Origin: Phoebastria nigripes | Lineage: Eukaryota > Chordata > Aves > Procellariiformes > Diomedeidae | DNA length: 64,000 nt | Assembly (NCBI GenBank): GCA_035582835.1 | Contig: JAYKAV010003085.1 | Span: 58,031-122,030 of the forward strand | Reading direction: 5' to 3' | Made by a program: the position numbers and the translations under genes | Shown here: piece by piece, positions 1 to 14,022 of the stretch | How the letters are laid out: every line of letters begins with the position of its first letter | Numbering within the stretch: the first letter of the stretch is position 1 | The notes under the pieces: generated by a model | Databases searched by the model: none | What the model saw: only the letters and a program-made list of their open reading frames with translations | Told to the model about the DNA's origin: nothing

Positions 1-57
1 GGAGAGGAGAGGAGAGGAGAGGAGAGGAGAGGAGAGGAGAGGAGAGGAGAGGAGAGG
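1..57. repeat. (GGAGA)n pentanucleotide microsatellite, cut by window edge
   Basis: About eleven uninterrupted copies of GGAGA run from the first base to position 57, where the pattern breaks into GGGAC. The left end is outside the window, so the true array length is unknown. The strand is purely purine. There are no interruptions, which usually means a young and length-variable array. Confidence 0.97.
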
Positions 58-130
58 GACTCCTTCTTGAGTCCACCAGTGAGAAATGACCTAAAACTAA
101 CTTTTGAAGATAACCCTAGAAACAAACTTA

Positions 131-237
131 CTATTATTATTATTATTATTATTACTATTATTATAATTATTGGGTTTTTTTTCCCAGAGGTTTTGTTTTG
201 TTGTTTTTTTGTTGGTTTTTTTTTTATTATTATTATT
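131..237. repeat. (ATT)n microsatellite merging into T-rich low-complexity tract
   Basis: A run of ATT/TTA triplets with a few interruptions occupies about 131-170. It is followed by T-runs broken by single G residues and then a second short ATT run near 225-237. The 77-codon open frame across it is just translated low-complexity sequence (runs of isoleucine and phenylalanine) and is not a gene. Confidence 0.9.
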
Positions 238-3200
238 TCTTTCTTTTCCACAAAGATATTAGGTATCTTAGCTCTTAATTCCATATATACAAAATGTTAA
301 AATTTCCCAAATGATTGAATTCCATTTTCTAAACTGCTTAGTTTTGATTATGAACCACAGAACTTAACGTGATTAAAAGGTCAACTCTAGTGTATTATGC
401 TGGACACACAGAATATTCCCATGTTATAGCAACTATTTCTTTACAGGATCTTAAGCTGCCAACCTTTAAAACGGTGCTGGTTTTATCCATTGAAAAGTCC
501 TTATGGGAGGAATCTGTTTTTTTTTTCTTGAACCACAATCTGCTAAGTTGGGGGATAATTTTATCCACAGAAAAGGAGAATTTGTTACAGAATCGCTAAA
601 TGTATCAGCCTGGAATCATTCAAAAACTTAGTGCGGTAAAGGACACCTCACATAAGCATTCAGTGAACAGAGGAGCAAGAAAACAATATTATTACACACG
701 TATGCAATATGTGATTTGCCTGACATTTACTACAAATTAGGCTGCTCTAGGACCCCACAGGAGTGAGTATAGGTGTATGTGCTCATATATGTTGCAGACT
801 GCCCTGTAAAAAGCCTTGCATAATTTTGCCATTGTATATTACAAACAAGCAAACAGACAAAAAGAGGTTATTCCTTTTTAAACAAAGGTGAAAGACAAAC
901 CCTACAGGGGTCCCCAAGAAAAAGGGAAACCTGAGGAGTGAAATAATGTGAATTGTGTGAGCTCAAAGGCAAGGAATTAATGAAAAGTGACTATTGCTAT
1001 TTAAGCAATGTCATATTGAGGCTCCAAAAGGAATATAAGAAGTCAGAATTAGCCTGGAGAGTAACAGCCAAATCTTGGTGGTGGGTGCTATGCAGAGGGT
1101 CTGCACAGAGATGTGTGTCAAGAAATCCTGAGACTGAAAGCTCTATCTGAATTCTGACCCAATCAAATGGCTAAAGTGCCTGGGGATATGGTGGCTGGAA
1201 CATCTGACAGCACTCTGGTAAAAGGCCAAGGGGGGCATTAGGCCAGATGCCATCACAGCTAAGTTCACCACCTAAGGAGACAGAAATCCTTCACTGCCTG
1301 TCATCAGAGAACTGCATCTGTTTCTCTAAATGATATACAAGACCTTATGTGCGTAGCAGGAACCTCTGCCTCAGAAACTGAATGTAGCAGAGAGAGTTGG
1401 GGAGAACGAGCTGTCCCTGGGGAGCAAGCCCAGCCGCATGGGCACAGAGACAGCACATGTGATTGACAGGATCAGTTCCATCTGGAGAGAGGATTCAGCT
1501 GAGAGTACTTTTCAGTTGTTGTTTGAATGTTCTTTGTTCCTAAATCTTTTTATATTTTTCTTCAGTCACGTCAGCACAAAGGATTTTTCTTTGTTCTGAT
1601 TTATGCCCTAGCCAGGGTATGTCTGACTCTAAGCAGAGTCAAGAAAGTGGATGAACAAGCATGGGTGACTCCTTTCCTATCTCACGTAGAAGACATGTAT
1701 GCTGGCTTTCAAACACACTCTTTAACTCAAAAAAGCCTCTCAAGAGAAAATTTAAAAAAAAAAAAAAAAGACTTTCTCATTTCTTTCTAGGGCAGGAAAT
1801 GAAGTTAAGGTAGATTACGTACCCTTCACTCCTGTGATGATCCCATCTGTGTTTCTCAAACCACTGATGTAAGGCTGGTTTGCTTATGTATAGGAATGAT
1901 GAGTATAAATAGTTCTCCCTGTCTTAGAGAATGATTAATCACTAATCATTCTGCCCAGAATGAAGCTATGAAGCTGTTCCCAGCTTTCTTGGGAATATCT
2001 ACAGAGAAGATACTCATCAGCAGTCCATGATGATGATTCACTTCCCCACCACTCCCAAACTCTTCCCTTCCCCTATGAAAGCTTTCACTCCAGCAAACCC
2101 AGTGGTTCCATTTTCATTAGATCAAATATAACTGGATTTGTCTCAGAATGGGAAGACTGATTTTCAAATCAAGGTCATAACTAATATATTCCAAATTGCC
2201 GGNGAAAAGAGAAGCACATGCCCAAAACCTAGTTAACCTACAGCCATGCCTTATATTTTATATCCTTTTCATATTGTTCTGTGCTATTAGCTGGACAGCC
2301 AAACTCTGGTGTGACTCAGTAATCATTTACTTATCTCAAATGTTCTAAAATAGAAAATTTCAAAGAGAAAATTCCCATTATTTTATCTTGTTTTCTATTG
2401 CTATAGATGCATTTCTATGTACAGAGGGACAGAAGGGTCTTAAAAATGTCTGAAAGTAAGTAATTCAATGTCTATTACTCAAAACTTGTGTAACCTCACC
2501 ATAGTATGGGTGGTATGGGCTGATTATACACATGCCATTGATCCTCAGCATGTAAGAACACATATTGAACCAAAAAGATATGTATTAGATCAAGTAAATA
2601 ATGACATTTTAATTGCAGGTCTTTCAAAATGATTTTTTTTCCCTTTCCACATCTGTTAAAACATCTTACAGATGCTTGTCTAGTCTGCAGAAATTCAAGT
2701 TTTCCATGCATAAACATCCTACATGTAAAACAATTTCTCAGGTNCTTTATATTTTTACATAATTCTACTGTTTAATGAAGTTATATTTTTTCACATTGAG
2801 CCTAAATAGTATTTTAGCTTTTTAGATTTTCTGGATACATATTTTAATGTAACATTACTTTTATTATTTAATCTACTAGAAACAAATTAAGAGCAGGATC
2901 TTAACTNAGGTGACTCAGTTAGATGCTCTCTCTAACCATGGTGATTCTCTGGTGCTTCGCCTAGCTCCAACAGGCACATTGTTATATTAAAATCTTTATA
3001 AAGCATTTTGAAAGCCCCAAGTGGAAAGAGATATACATATGCATGTCTTTAGGAAGGCATTGTAAGAAAAAAATCAACTAATTTTCTTTTTAAAGTAACT
3101 ACTAGTAACAATCGATCCTGGAGCACAGTATTGTATCTGGTTTCCTTTTTTTCCCTTCTTTACCCCGTAAACAGAATCCTATGTATCCCATTGTCCCTCC

Positions 3201-5010
3201 TAATTGCCTTGACTAGATCATACCTTGAATGAATCAAGAAAATCTGTCTTGGGACCAGAAAAAATGTAGTGTTCATGTGCCTCGGATGAAACATTGTGTG
3301 AGAAAACATTTTATTCTTCCTAGGCACTGGGTATATGTTCATACTGTCATTGCATCTTTTTATTGCAGCTAAACAGCTACCAAACAACCCTGACATCATT
3401 TATTAGATCATATCCTAGTGCAAGAAGTCAGGCTCTTTCCCAGGAAGACCCCAAGTTGTTGTAATATGTGATAAATATGTGTAATATGGGAAAAAAGTCA
3501 AAAAGTCCGTTCATGCCTGAATTTTGGCAGCATACTACCTGCACAACAAAAACTCCTAACACTCAACCGGTGCTTTGCCGGACATGAATCTGGTAAACAT
3601 CATGCAACTCTGTCTGTGGAAACCAGAAATGCTTTGATCATCAGCAATGACTTAAAAAGCTTTCAAAATATCTGTGTGCAAGAGAAAATACATTATTTCG
3701 CTGACAAAACTGCTTACTTCTACACTGATGTTTGCCAGATCCTGCACTGTTTAACTGTGTGCCATACCAGAACAACCAAATAATTCTGTCAATGTGTAGG
3801 GATCCACAAACTTGATAATACTCTTATTTATCATAACAAGGNTGTATCAGATTGCAATGGTGATGAGAACTTCCCACTTAGAGCGATAAAGAGTTTGTTT
3901 ACTCTACCACCCTAACTGGGATGAGTGGGTTGCCTGCTTGGGTACTAGAAATTCCATAGGAAATATGGATATCTTTCCATAGAGATATCTTTCTTGCCAC
4001 TGAAACCAAGTGGGTTTCAGGGAGAGAGGCTGGTAGCACAGAGAATATGCCTTGCAAGAGACACAAGGATTAATTTCTTGTTTTATTTTACTTAATGAAA
4101 AAAAAAATTAAAATTTGAAATTTAACCACTCAGAAATCAAATTATATAGGAGTAAGGCTGGCACTTAATGTCTAAAAAATGCTTATATCCCAAAACCTGA
4201 TGTCTTTTATGTTCACGTAAGATACCCGGTTTTAGTATACTACATCCTCATGTAATATTGTGCAAGGACTTACAATTTTACTGCAGTTTTAGTACAGAGC
4301 ATTCAATATTCAAGATGCTCAAAGAAAATTGATTTTGAAGTGATGAGTGTTTAAAGATTGTAGTAAAAATATTTTCCTCTGTGTTTATAAATCATCTTAA
4401 ATTAGGCTGGTTTTATTTAGCTATAGAGCATAGAGTTTACAACAATAACATCAATGTACTGTACTGTAAATCAGGTACAATTTACAACCACTGCATGTGA
4501 ATAAAGAGCTTTCTGCTAGTTAATTGAAATTTTAGAAATTTCAACATTCAAAATTTTGAAAGGGCACTGTGTACTTTGTCCCTCTTCTTTGAACTACTGA
4601 CAGCTGCATTTATGAATGTTATTTTCTCTTGATAATGTTATTTCAACTTGACGTGTTAAAGGATTGTACTTAGAAAGGTAAATAATTAGCCTGCAAGCAG
4701 GCCACGTTGTCTCATTGGCTCTGAACAGCCCTGTGAATTTCACAGAAGGTTGTGCTTTCGGTAATGTTGATTGGGTTTGAGTCATTTAAAATAACATATN
4801 GATGTGCAAACACACACACACACAAGTCTTCTTTCTGAATCTCCTATTTTTTCAGTCATTTATTTTGTATTTATTATCTGTGTGTTGAATCTAGAGAAAT
4901 AAATAAATAATATGAATGAATTATGTAACAGTACTTTGGTAAAGACTGCAGGAACATAAAAGGATGCTATAAAGAAGGAAGAGATTAATTATGCTTCATC
5001 GTCAAGGAAG
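238..5010. other. Unassigned AT-rich noncoding DNA
   Basis: I see no supported gene here. Minor items are a 16-base A run at 1754-1769, a 10-bp inverted repeat at 1928-1952, a short (AC)8 run at 4810-4825 and an AATA-rich patch near 4890-4915. About 1340-1510 is visibly richer in G and C than its surroundings, but I recognise neither an exon nor a repeat in it. Open frames are at most about 87 codons with no recognisable domain. Confidence 0.6.
1928..1952. repeat. Perfect 10-bp inverted repeat (hairpin-capable)
   Basis: The arms AGAATGATTA (1928-1937) and TAATCATTCT (1943-1952) are exact reverse complements separated by the 5-nt spacer ATCAC. It is AT-rich and could arise by chance in 64 kb, so no function is assigned. 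Confidence 0.85.
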
Positions 5011-5185
5011 ACAGAACAAGAAATAATTGCCTCAAGCTTCAGTGGGAAAAATGTAAGCTAAATATTAGGACAAAAGATTTACTGCCGAAAGAATAGTTAA
5101 ACAATAGAATAAGCTGTCAAGGAAAGTTTTGTAACTGCCATAATTTGGATTATTAATGGCTAGAACAGATGCCCAACTAGCAAAG
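5011..5185 (+). mobile_element. Ancient CR1-type LINE relic, plus strand
   Basis: The sequence follows the order typical of old CR1 3' regions on the sense strand. A block near 5011-5040 (ACAAGAAATAATTGCCTCAA) corresponds to the usual 'acaagaagcaatggcctcaa' segment. It is followed by TAAATATTAGGACAAAAG, then GAATAGTTAAACAATAGAAT and AAGCTGTCAAGGAAAGTT, equivalent to the ORF2 C-terminal stretch that encodes an 'R-FF-VRVVRHWNRLP-EV'-like sequence. The reading frame is broken. The match is from memory of the family; divergence is high and the ends are approximate. This is the only CR1 relic I see in plus orientation. Confidence 0.6.
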
Positions 5186-8100
5186 AAGCAGATCTTTTCT
5201 ATCCAAGAGGTTTCTGAACGTGTGAAATTTCACCCAGAAAAGCTCATTACCTGAATAAATGAATGAATCTGCTAGTTAAAGGCCTGGTAGCCCAAANTCC
5301 TGACAGTGTTCTCTAAATGTCAACAGTTTCTTTATTAAGTGACACACATTTATCTCTATTGCAATAGTGTTAGTATCATGCTTGTTGTGAAAACTTACAA
5401 GAGTTAAGTACATAATTCTGTAGCCATTAAACATAACACAACATGTCTGTAAAAAGTATATGGACTCAGCCCAAATAATTTTATTTCAGTTGGATGTACT
5501 GCAAAATATTTCTAGTCTTTTTATTTATAGTAGAAGAGATGCTAATAGCATTTTTTGAAGTGTTTTGGTTTGGGGNTTTTTTTACAAAATCTTTGGAAAC
5601 AGAAACTAAGTCAGGAATTTGGTGGTCAAAACCTCAGGAATTCACCTTTACCAAGCTAGTTAGTATTTTATATTCTATATGTCCTGCAGAATAATATGAA
5701 GGAATAAATTAATGGTACTGAATTTATTAGAAAATTGTTTTCAGGCACAGAACACTAATTGTAATATCAAATCACCAATTACATGTTCAAACCATTGTCA
5801 ATAATGTCACTTAATTGCATGCTGGGGTATTAAATTCAATCCAAATGGTAAAATGTGCGTTTGAGATTGATTAGTTTATTACATAAATGCATTAGCTGGT
5901 TACTTAAAATTGATTAGCAAGGTTTCAGTTCAGTGCAGGAAATTGCTATGTTAATCCCAGAATTTCTCTCTTTATTCTCCAATTACACAAAATACACTAC
6001 ACANATTGCAACTGGGAAAAAAAAATTGTATTGGTCTTCTTCAGAAATTCTACCCATAAATCACAAGAGGCCAAAGATAGGATATTTCATGAAGAAAAGT
6101 TTGACTTTTTGGTTTACAGTACATAAGCATTCTGGGAACTCATAACAGAAAGCTCATCATTTGTAGCCCTGCTTTTTTACTAGGAGTGACATCCAAAGAA
6201 CTTAAGTAAAACTGTGAATTTTAGGTGCACACTTTGAAAAATATGATCTTGATAAAANGCCCTGTTTGGTATACATTTACTCTTGGAAAGCAGTTGAATG
6301 CCATAGGCTTTGTATTTTAAGTTCCCAAGGTGTTCAGTGCTGTGTATTTCAGCATACATGAAAGTGCCTCTGATTTGACAGGCTGAGCAAATTGCACTTA
6401 AATAATGGCTCAGCCTGATCAAGGTAGAGAAACCACGCACAGCTTCACTGGAGATTCTGTAATCTGGTGGATCTTAACATACACTCTTAGCATCAGGCTC
6501 TCCATAAAGTAACAATGGTGTCTGATATTTCCCCTTAAAACATGATTGAGCTGACTGCTGGTGCTTGTGCACACATTTTAAGGAACTAGTTTGAGGTGCT
6601 TGAAGAAATTCTCCGAAGTTCGAAAGTCTGTGCTCTCCTCAGCCTGAACTGATGCAATTTCAACCCGAAGAGAGACAAAAAAGGGAAATAGACACTCTGC
6701 AAACTAGTAATCATTTACCATGATGAAGTCCTGCATTTTCATGCCTATTCTTAGTTCTCTCTGTTATTGTTATTGCTGTATATTCAGCAATCACTACAAG
6801 AAATATGTGTTGCTGCCCATTCATTCTCTTTCTGGAATCGTATTTTAAGAAACAGGAGTGAACTTTGCTTCACTGTTTTAAAATGGAGATAGATCTTCAC
6901 CTTTAGGATAGAATTCTGGATCGCAGATAGGATGTCCCTGCAAGCTTAAGCTTCTCACAGAAACATTTCAGGTGTACCTTTGTCTTCACTCTATTCTTAT
7001 ATTTTTAAATAGCTTCTTGCTTGCCATCAGGTTTTAGATCCCATTTTGAGGTGCCAAACACTCCCACATACTTTCTAGTGAATGTGGTGTTCTCTGTTCC
7101 TCTCTGAATGTCAAATGCATTATAACAAGTAATATTTGAACATCAAAATTCTTTTAAAAATTTTTAACTAATTAATCTAACTCAGCATTTTGAACCGATT
7201 GTAAATTCCAACACAATTTTTCAGTGGAGGTAAGGACAGACTCCTTTGGCAACTTCACATATGTAGACCGATATAGGAAATAGCTGAACTTAACTGGTTT
7301 TAACTGTTTTTTAAAATTCCTCTTAGAAATTGTCCATGGACTCCGGGCATCCACTGATCACATTATAAATGTGTTGAGATTAGTCACTCAAAATAAAATT
7401 ATGACATCCCCACATCCTATTTGTTTCCTGGTGTACACCTAGTCATTCCACTAGATGTATGAACATTTATAATAGCAAGAAAAATGTTTGGAAATACCTT
7501 TGGTAAATAGGCTGCTATTAATAATCCTATTACGGATCTACAAATCTTCTGGCATTTATTTACCTTGTCATTCTCATGTTAAATCAAATAGATAAAGATG
7601 CAGATCTCTTTAGACTGAGTTTACCCTGACAACCTTCACCTTCCATGGTGAAAAAGGGAAACATTGTCCTATTAAAGAACAAAGACATTAAGGGCCTTTT
7701 ATGGAAGGAAGAACAGTCCTAAGAATATAGGCATCTCTGAAAACCTACCATACATATATAGGCATAGTAGCCACTTTCTTTGATGCTTAGCTGCTCGTGG
7801 TACATTAACATTAGAAGTCCCTTGAATAAACGTTTGCAAATCCAGAGGAAGGTACTGGATCAGTTTCCATTTGAACCGGTTAGGGTTTTTTTAAGATTTA
7901 GGAAGTCAGACAAAAAGACCTAGTCAAGTGCTGGTTCTTCCTTTTGGAAGAACAACTAATTTGAAAAATATCCCTCAGAAATAATCCTTTAAGTTCTTAA
8001 ACAATTGGTCCAATTTCCTTTACCTATGAATATTCCAGAAAATGAGTCTGTTGCCTGGAATATTTTGAGAAATATATCTTTGGAATGAATGCTGCAGAGT

Positions 8101-11100
8101 AATAGAAGAAAATAAATTTGGATTAATTTGGATCATTGTCAGCACAAGTATTTATCAACAACCTGGTTCCAGTAGTCCTACTCATTTAACAAAGACCAGA
8201 TAATACCATATATCTTACTCTGCTATTATAGTAGTTTTAATATTAAATGCCTATAATTAATATTTTATCATTTAGCAACTTGCAAAGAACAATTCATTAA
8301 TCCAATCCAGGAAATATTTTTTTTTGAATGGTAACAAATAATTAAATCAAATCACAGCCAAACAAAAACCAAATAAACAAAAAATGAGACAAAATGAGTT
8401 GAATAAATTATTACTTACAAACCATTTAAGATCAGCAGGTCAGATAGAGTTAATTAATCTCTGCAGAATGAGAGCAAACAAAGTATAGCAAACTAAATCA
8501 TGTGGGTTTTTAGTGGAAAAAGATTTGAAAGCACTTGGTAAGTATTCTCGTGTGAATGCATGGGGAATGCTGAGCTTTTGTTTCTTATTTTATTTTTAAA
8601 TGAAAAGAAACCAGCTAGCTCTGATGGAAGGTGTAAAAGTTTAAAATCACCAGTTTTATCTGTATGGCTGTAAGTCATATTCTTATTGATTTACTCCGCC
8701 TTCCAAAAACCTTAATTCTCCTTAGGTTCCTTTTGTAGTGTTTTGCTGTTTAAAGACATGTGAAGATGTGTGAAAAGGGGATTTATTTCTATATAATTGT
8801 GTTGTTCTACTAAATTATTTAAAATGAAATATAGTACTTCGTATTTTGTGTATGTTACAGCACCTGCTCTATTCCTCAAGGAAGTATCACTATCTGTTCA
8901 TCACTGCATATTCAGCTCTTCTGACTGCACATCTACTGAGTTTCAATAGATTCCAGTAGTGAATCACAGAAAATAAGCACAAGTGAAACTTTCTGGAACT
9001 TTAAAACATAAAATTTTATTGGCACTAGGAACCTTTTAAAATGTGCAAATATCATCATTAAAATTAATCAGTAACTTTTTCACAAAAGACTAAAATCAAG
9101 GATTTCTTAATAGATTTGGTTACATATTTATTGCTATTTCTTTACTAAGTTAACCACTTTTATTTTGTAGGAGCATAATTGGTGAACCAGCTAATTCAAA
9201 CTGGCCTAGAAATTCTTTATTATCTGTAAGTGTTTGCAAGTTAATGCAAATTAATAATTTCTATTCCATGGACTTAAAAATTTGTCATCTTGAGTTTTCA
9301 TTATGAGTCCCAACTTTGTAACCTGTTAGTGTTAGACTGCATTCACAGGCATACCCCTGAATACTAGTGATTGCTTATCTTGCAATACACACAGAATGCT
9401 AGCTATGTTGGCTCATGAGTATAAGGGAGGTAGCTGAGATCCCATTCAGACAGTTTTGCTTCTTTTATCTGTAGTCTGTATACTGGTACTGCACTGCACA
9501 AATCAGCGTATTCTCTAAATTTTATTAGATCATATTTGACCAAGCAGAGAGAACTATTGTATGAGGATCTTGCTTTTGGGTAGGATAGCAGCAGTTAATA
9601 CTCATATATATAAGTCATCGTTCATTCAGAATGAACCCTTGAAGAACTTATTATTTGTGTTATAATTCATTTATAGTTTGGAATTCAATTATTTGAATAA
9701 TCCAGATGTTGTCTGAATACCTGTGAGTGGTAAATAATGTAACTTAATGATCATAGTTAACGTTAGCTTGGCACTACTATACACAAACGTGTATGCATAA
9801 ATACAAATATAAATACATATACATGTTTTATATGTTTATATACATATATATGTGGCTTAGGATTTTTTTTAAGCGCTGTTTGTTTTCTTCTTGTTCTTAT
9901 CATGTTATGTACATTTTTTATTTCTTAGCTAGCCAAGTGTGTTAGCAAAATGTGGTTCTTAGATTCTATATAACATGCTGATAAAAATCTTATATTGAGT
10001 TGATCAATGTGTCACAAAGAATTTTTGCAGGTCATTGATGGCAATGTATGACATGAGGTGAATCCATTTTGTCCTTCATTTTCACCATTCCATCTATGAA
10101 TTTCCTCTGAAAATCTTCCATAAACTGGATTGCTTTCACTTTTATGTGAACAAGATTCGATTTTTTTCTTCTCTTCCAATTATTTTTGTGTTTCATGAGC
10201 ATATTTTACTTTATAGAGCCACAGTCAATATATTACCAAAAAGAAGGTTAAATCAGCCCTGATGGAGCTCCACGGTGCTGCAGCTATGCTGCTTTCCAGA
10301 CCCAACCTAGTTGATTTAGTTCAAAGACAACTAAGATATCTTTACACTGCATGATGCTGGATTATTTTGATCATATAATCTCATCTTCCACACAGCACAA
10401 AGCAAAGAGCTAATTTAAAAGTATCTTTTAGAAGGAAAGAAATAAAAATAATTTATTTTTTATTTTAATTCCTGGAAAGCCATTCCAATGCTTCATTTTC
10501 TTCAGTATGGGGGAAAAAGACGAGGAGCTAACAGCTCAGTGTCAACTTTCTTATGCTGAAGATTGGGTTCCTAGACAATATATACAATTAAATATCTAAA
10601 TATGCAATCTATAATTAAATCCTTTTTCCATCAAAACACATTTAAATCCTAAGTCCCCAATGAAATTTCTTACTTTTCATGAACATCACCATTTTCTTGA
10701 TATTCTATAATTAAACACATTCTCTTCTTTGAACCTTCNCTGATTTGTCAATATTCTTTTTAATCATAAGCACCAAAACAAGACCCATGTTATAGTAACA
10801 ACTCTACAGGAGTCAAATGATACAAGAATAAATAGAATCATCCCACTTCTACTCAAAAATCCATTATTTATGTCTGAGGATCACATGGGCCTTTTGATCA
10901 TAATGCTATACTGGGAACTTTCATTCTGCTGTTGGCCAGCTGTGAAATATAAGTCCCTTTAGATTTTTCTAAAATGGTATCATTCATGTCACTGAAACAC
11001 TAAATTGAAATCCATTTCATGCAGATGGCCGTATCATTACCTGATTGTCTCATTTGAACATTTTAAGTATAGGTACAACATTATGCTTTTCCTGTTTGAC

Positions 11101-11411
11101 CGGATCTTTCAAACCTTCCAGAATTAACTGAAAATCATCATTACATCCAAGTTCTTCTTGGATAGAAGTTATAACTTGCTGATTCAAGATCAGTACACAA
11201 ACCAATGTAGACTTGCACCATTTTTTTATCATAAGGATATGAATACATTCTCTCAAANACAGAATAATTCAATAAGTATTTATGAATACTTAGGACTGAT
11301 AATAGTTTTATTATTTCCAACTGGTATGTGACGAAACCAATCATAGGAATCTTTTGTTTGTTATGTGATTTTAAAACTAATTTTTAAATTACCTTAACTC
11401 TGCTGATCATG
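5186..11411. other. Unassigned AT-rich noncoding DNA
   Basis: No supported gene or interspersed repeat was recognised in this stretch. It contains AT-rich low-complexity patches, notably an alternating ATA/TAT-rich patch at about 9790-9855. The annotated-size open frames (60-86 codons) have no domain signature and are scattered on both strands without any exon-like arrangement. Confidence 0.55.
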
Positions 11412-11725
11412 TATAGAATCACAGAAAGGCTGAGGTTGGTAGGGGGCTCCTGAGACCATCTAATTCAACTTCCCCACTCAAAGCAGGGTCAGCTACAGCA
11501 GGTTGCGCATGGCTGTGTCAGGTCAAGTTTTAAATATTCACAGATAGACACTCCAAAAACTCTCCAGGCAACTGGTTCCAGTGTTTGACTACTCTCACAG
11601 TAAAAAAAAAAAAAAAAAAAAAAAGTGGCATTTCCTGCATTTCCATCTGTGCTCCCATGCCTTTTGCCACGTCACGGATAACAGTGAGAAAAGTCTGACT
11701 CTCTAGTCTTACTCTACCCCACATT
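11412..11725 (-). mobile_element. CR1 LINE 3'-end fragment, minus strand
   Basis: On the plus strand the fragment starts with ATAGAATCACAGAA, the reverse complement of a CR1 3' terminus. It continues with a typical 'gaggttgg...gaccatctaattcaacttcc' segment. A minus-strand frame at 11530-11724 contains TVRVVKHWNQLP, which matches the C-terminal end of CR1 ORF2. That frame is interrupted by a 23-base A run (11602-11624 on the plus strand) that reads as polyphenylalanine and is not part of the family's usual sequence. The element is strongly 5'-truncated, as is normal for CR1, and contains no intact reverse transcriptase. Confidence 0.88.
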
Positions 11726-13954
11726 GGTTATTCATACATATCTTTCCTGGTGTTTTATAACTTACCTTATCTACAGTCTCTAGCATCCAATCTATACATT
11801 TCTTTATTAGCTCTCCCTGCCTTACGTTACTCTGTGTGTGTTTGTGTCTGTCTGTNTCTGTGTTATGACTACATATAGTGTGTCTAGTGCTCTGCTCTAA
11901 CCTAGTTGAGATTTTATTATCACTTCTTTTCTTCCTTTCTCTATTTCAAAAAATAAAACAAACAAATTCCTCACCCCTCCAAGTGCAACAAAGCAGTCTG
12001 TGTGTATGTCTTTATGTGTGTTTTGTCAATAAAGAGACTGTGGCTTCTTGAGCACCTAAGTGAAACATGTTTGTGCTCCACTTATCCTTCCCATTCTATA
12101 TTTAAAACATTTCTCCAAATGATTTGTTTTGTTTTTCCTATTGCTTCTGAATTTAGCTCTTCTAAAACATGTAATTACAAACATTTCTGATATCCTAAGA
12201 GATGGTATTTTTTGCTGTTCATCAATCAGTACCATTTCACTAGATTTTGCAACTGATATGAACACACCTGGTTAGCCTCAAGAAAATTTGCCCTGACCTT
12301 GTACTTGTTAGGAATTTTAAACTCTTTTTGAAAGGTAAGGATCAAATTGTTCTGAAAGAATCAATTGGGAGATGAAAATGCTCCCTAAATACTTTTGGTG
12401 AGGTAGATCTTTAAACACCCCTAAATCACCCTGACCTCCTGTTTTGTTTTCCTAAGGAGAGGGTCAGTGTAGTGTTTTCACTTTTGAACTTGCATCAACA
12501 AATGTAATTCAAAATTTTATCCAAATCTGATTTGAATGCCTTTGCACATTTGATATTTATATACTTATAGAGATTTCAGTGATCACTCTCTAATATTTTT
12601 CTTGGTGAGAGAATACATAAGCTTGTTTTGAGTGGATGCTTTGAAATACGGATGTCTCATGTTATGCCTTCATTTTAAGTATGAACATGAAGAAGGACAG
12701 AGTTAAGAAACTCTACCTGAGCTGGCTGATGTGAGTGTGCAAATGTTGGTATTTGTAAAGTTAGATTGTTCAAGATATGATATGTCATATGAATGGTATC
12801 TAGATGAGAACCTGCTACTGAGGTTCTTGGGATTTGAAATAGAATAGAAGGCAATTGAAAGACAATGAGATGGATCGTCTTTGAGTTGTAAAAGTAGCAC
12901 AATATTCCCTGTGTATCTAAGACATGAAGAAAGAGATGTAGGAAAAGAAAAAGAGAAGACATAAAAAGAAGGTGGAATGTTTACCAGGTCGTATACACAT
13001 CTGAGACAAAATGTGTGAGCTTCTAGAAGAATTAATAAGGGGCTGGATGTTATCAGCTAGGTCTTATCATCTAAAGTTTTGTGAGTTTGACTGATGTTCT
13101 GAATCCAGTATAAATAAACCTTCGCCTTTCAGAATCAGTGTCACGAATAGTATTACACTTCATTTTTGGTATAGCTGATAATACTATCAAGGAAAGACCA
13201 ATGACAATAATGATAATAGAACCTGAACTTGTTCTGTACCACCTAGATCTTGTCTGAAGCACATTGTCAATGGTTCCAAATATTGATAGAAAACTTTCCT
13301 TTACTCTGATTTTGCTTTACCTGTTCTCCTGTGTGATAATCTCAATTAGCAGTTTAGTGCCTTTCACAATCGCCATATTCAATTTAGAAAAGGAGAGGAG
13401 CAATTCTAGGAGATGATGAAAAGGATGACTGTAAGTTTATAACAGGACACAAAAATTGAAAGCCAAGCCACAGTAGCCTTAAATCAGAGAAAAAGAAGGT
13501 TAGAATAAAGAACCCTATAGAGTATATCAATTTACTGCCTTAGTTTATGTAAATAAATGAGAGAGTTCTTTCTAAATTGTGGAAGACGTGGATATTTTAA
13601 ATAAACACATGAATTTAATGCTGTTAAAGAGAAGGAGAGGCAGTTTGCCAAGAAAATGAAGAGCTTGAACTACTCACTGTACAAAGGCAATGTGGATTTT
13701 AATTCCTTCGCTTTTGAATTAAGACATATGTTGTCCCTTGTAACTCACACTATACCTGTTGAAGGCATCCTTTATCTGGCTGCTTTTTGAAGTGCTATGT
13801 GGTCTTGTACAACCTCTAATTGTACCTTTACAGCACAAGAAAGCATTATAGGTCGCCAAAGGAAACTAAAACCCAACAGTTTATTTTATTCTATGACCAA
13901 ATTAATTTGCTGCTATTCAAACTGAATAGTCCCTTATGCTGAAATTAATCCCGG
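11726..13954. other. Unassigned noncoding DNA
   Basis: This stretch holds a TG/TCTG-rich patch at about 11830-11865 and otherwise ordinary AT-rich sequence. Open frames reach 95 codons (minus strand, 12675-12962) but have no recognisable motif. Nothing else could be assigned. Confidence 0.55.
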
Positions 13955-14022
13955 GATGAAATCTTGGCTGCTTTGAAATCAGTGATAAAACTCTGCTGGA
14001 CTTTAATGAAAGCTGAATTCCA
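13955..14022. repeat. Degenerate palindromic ancient repeat (GAAGTCAATGG-type)
   Basis: The segment reads GATGAAATCTTGGCTGCTTT, then GAAATCAGTGATAAAACTCT, then GCTGGACTTTAATGAAAGCT. This resembles a dispersed palindromic repeat of sauropsids with the form 'gaaatcctggc..cattgaagtcaatggcaaaact..cattgacttcaatgg..ccaggatttc'. The two half-sites GAAATCAGTG and GGACTTTAATG are the imperfect inverted core. Recognition is from memory and I do not have a database name. It is probably a non-autonomous DNA-transposon relic. Confidence 0.45.
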
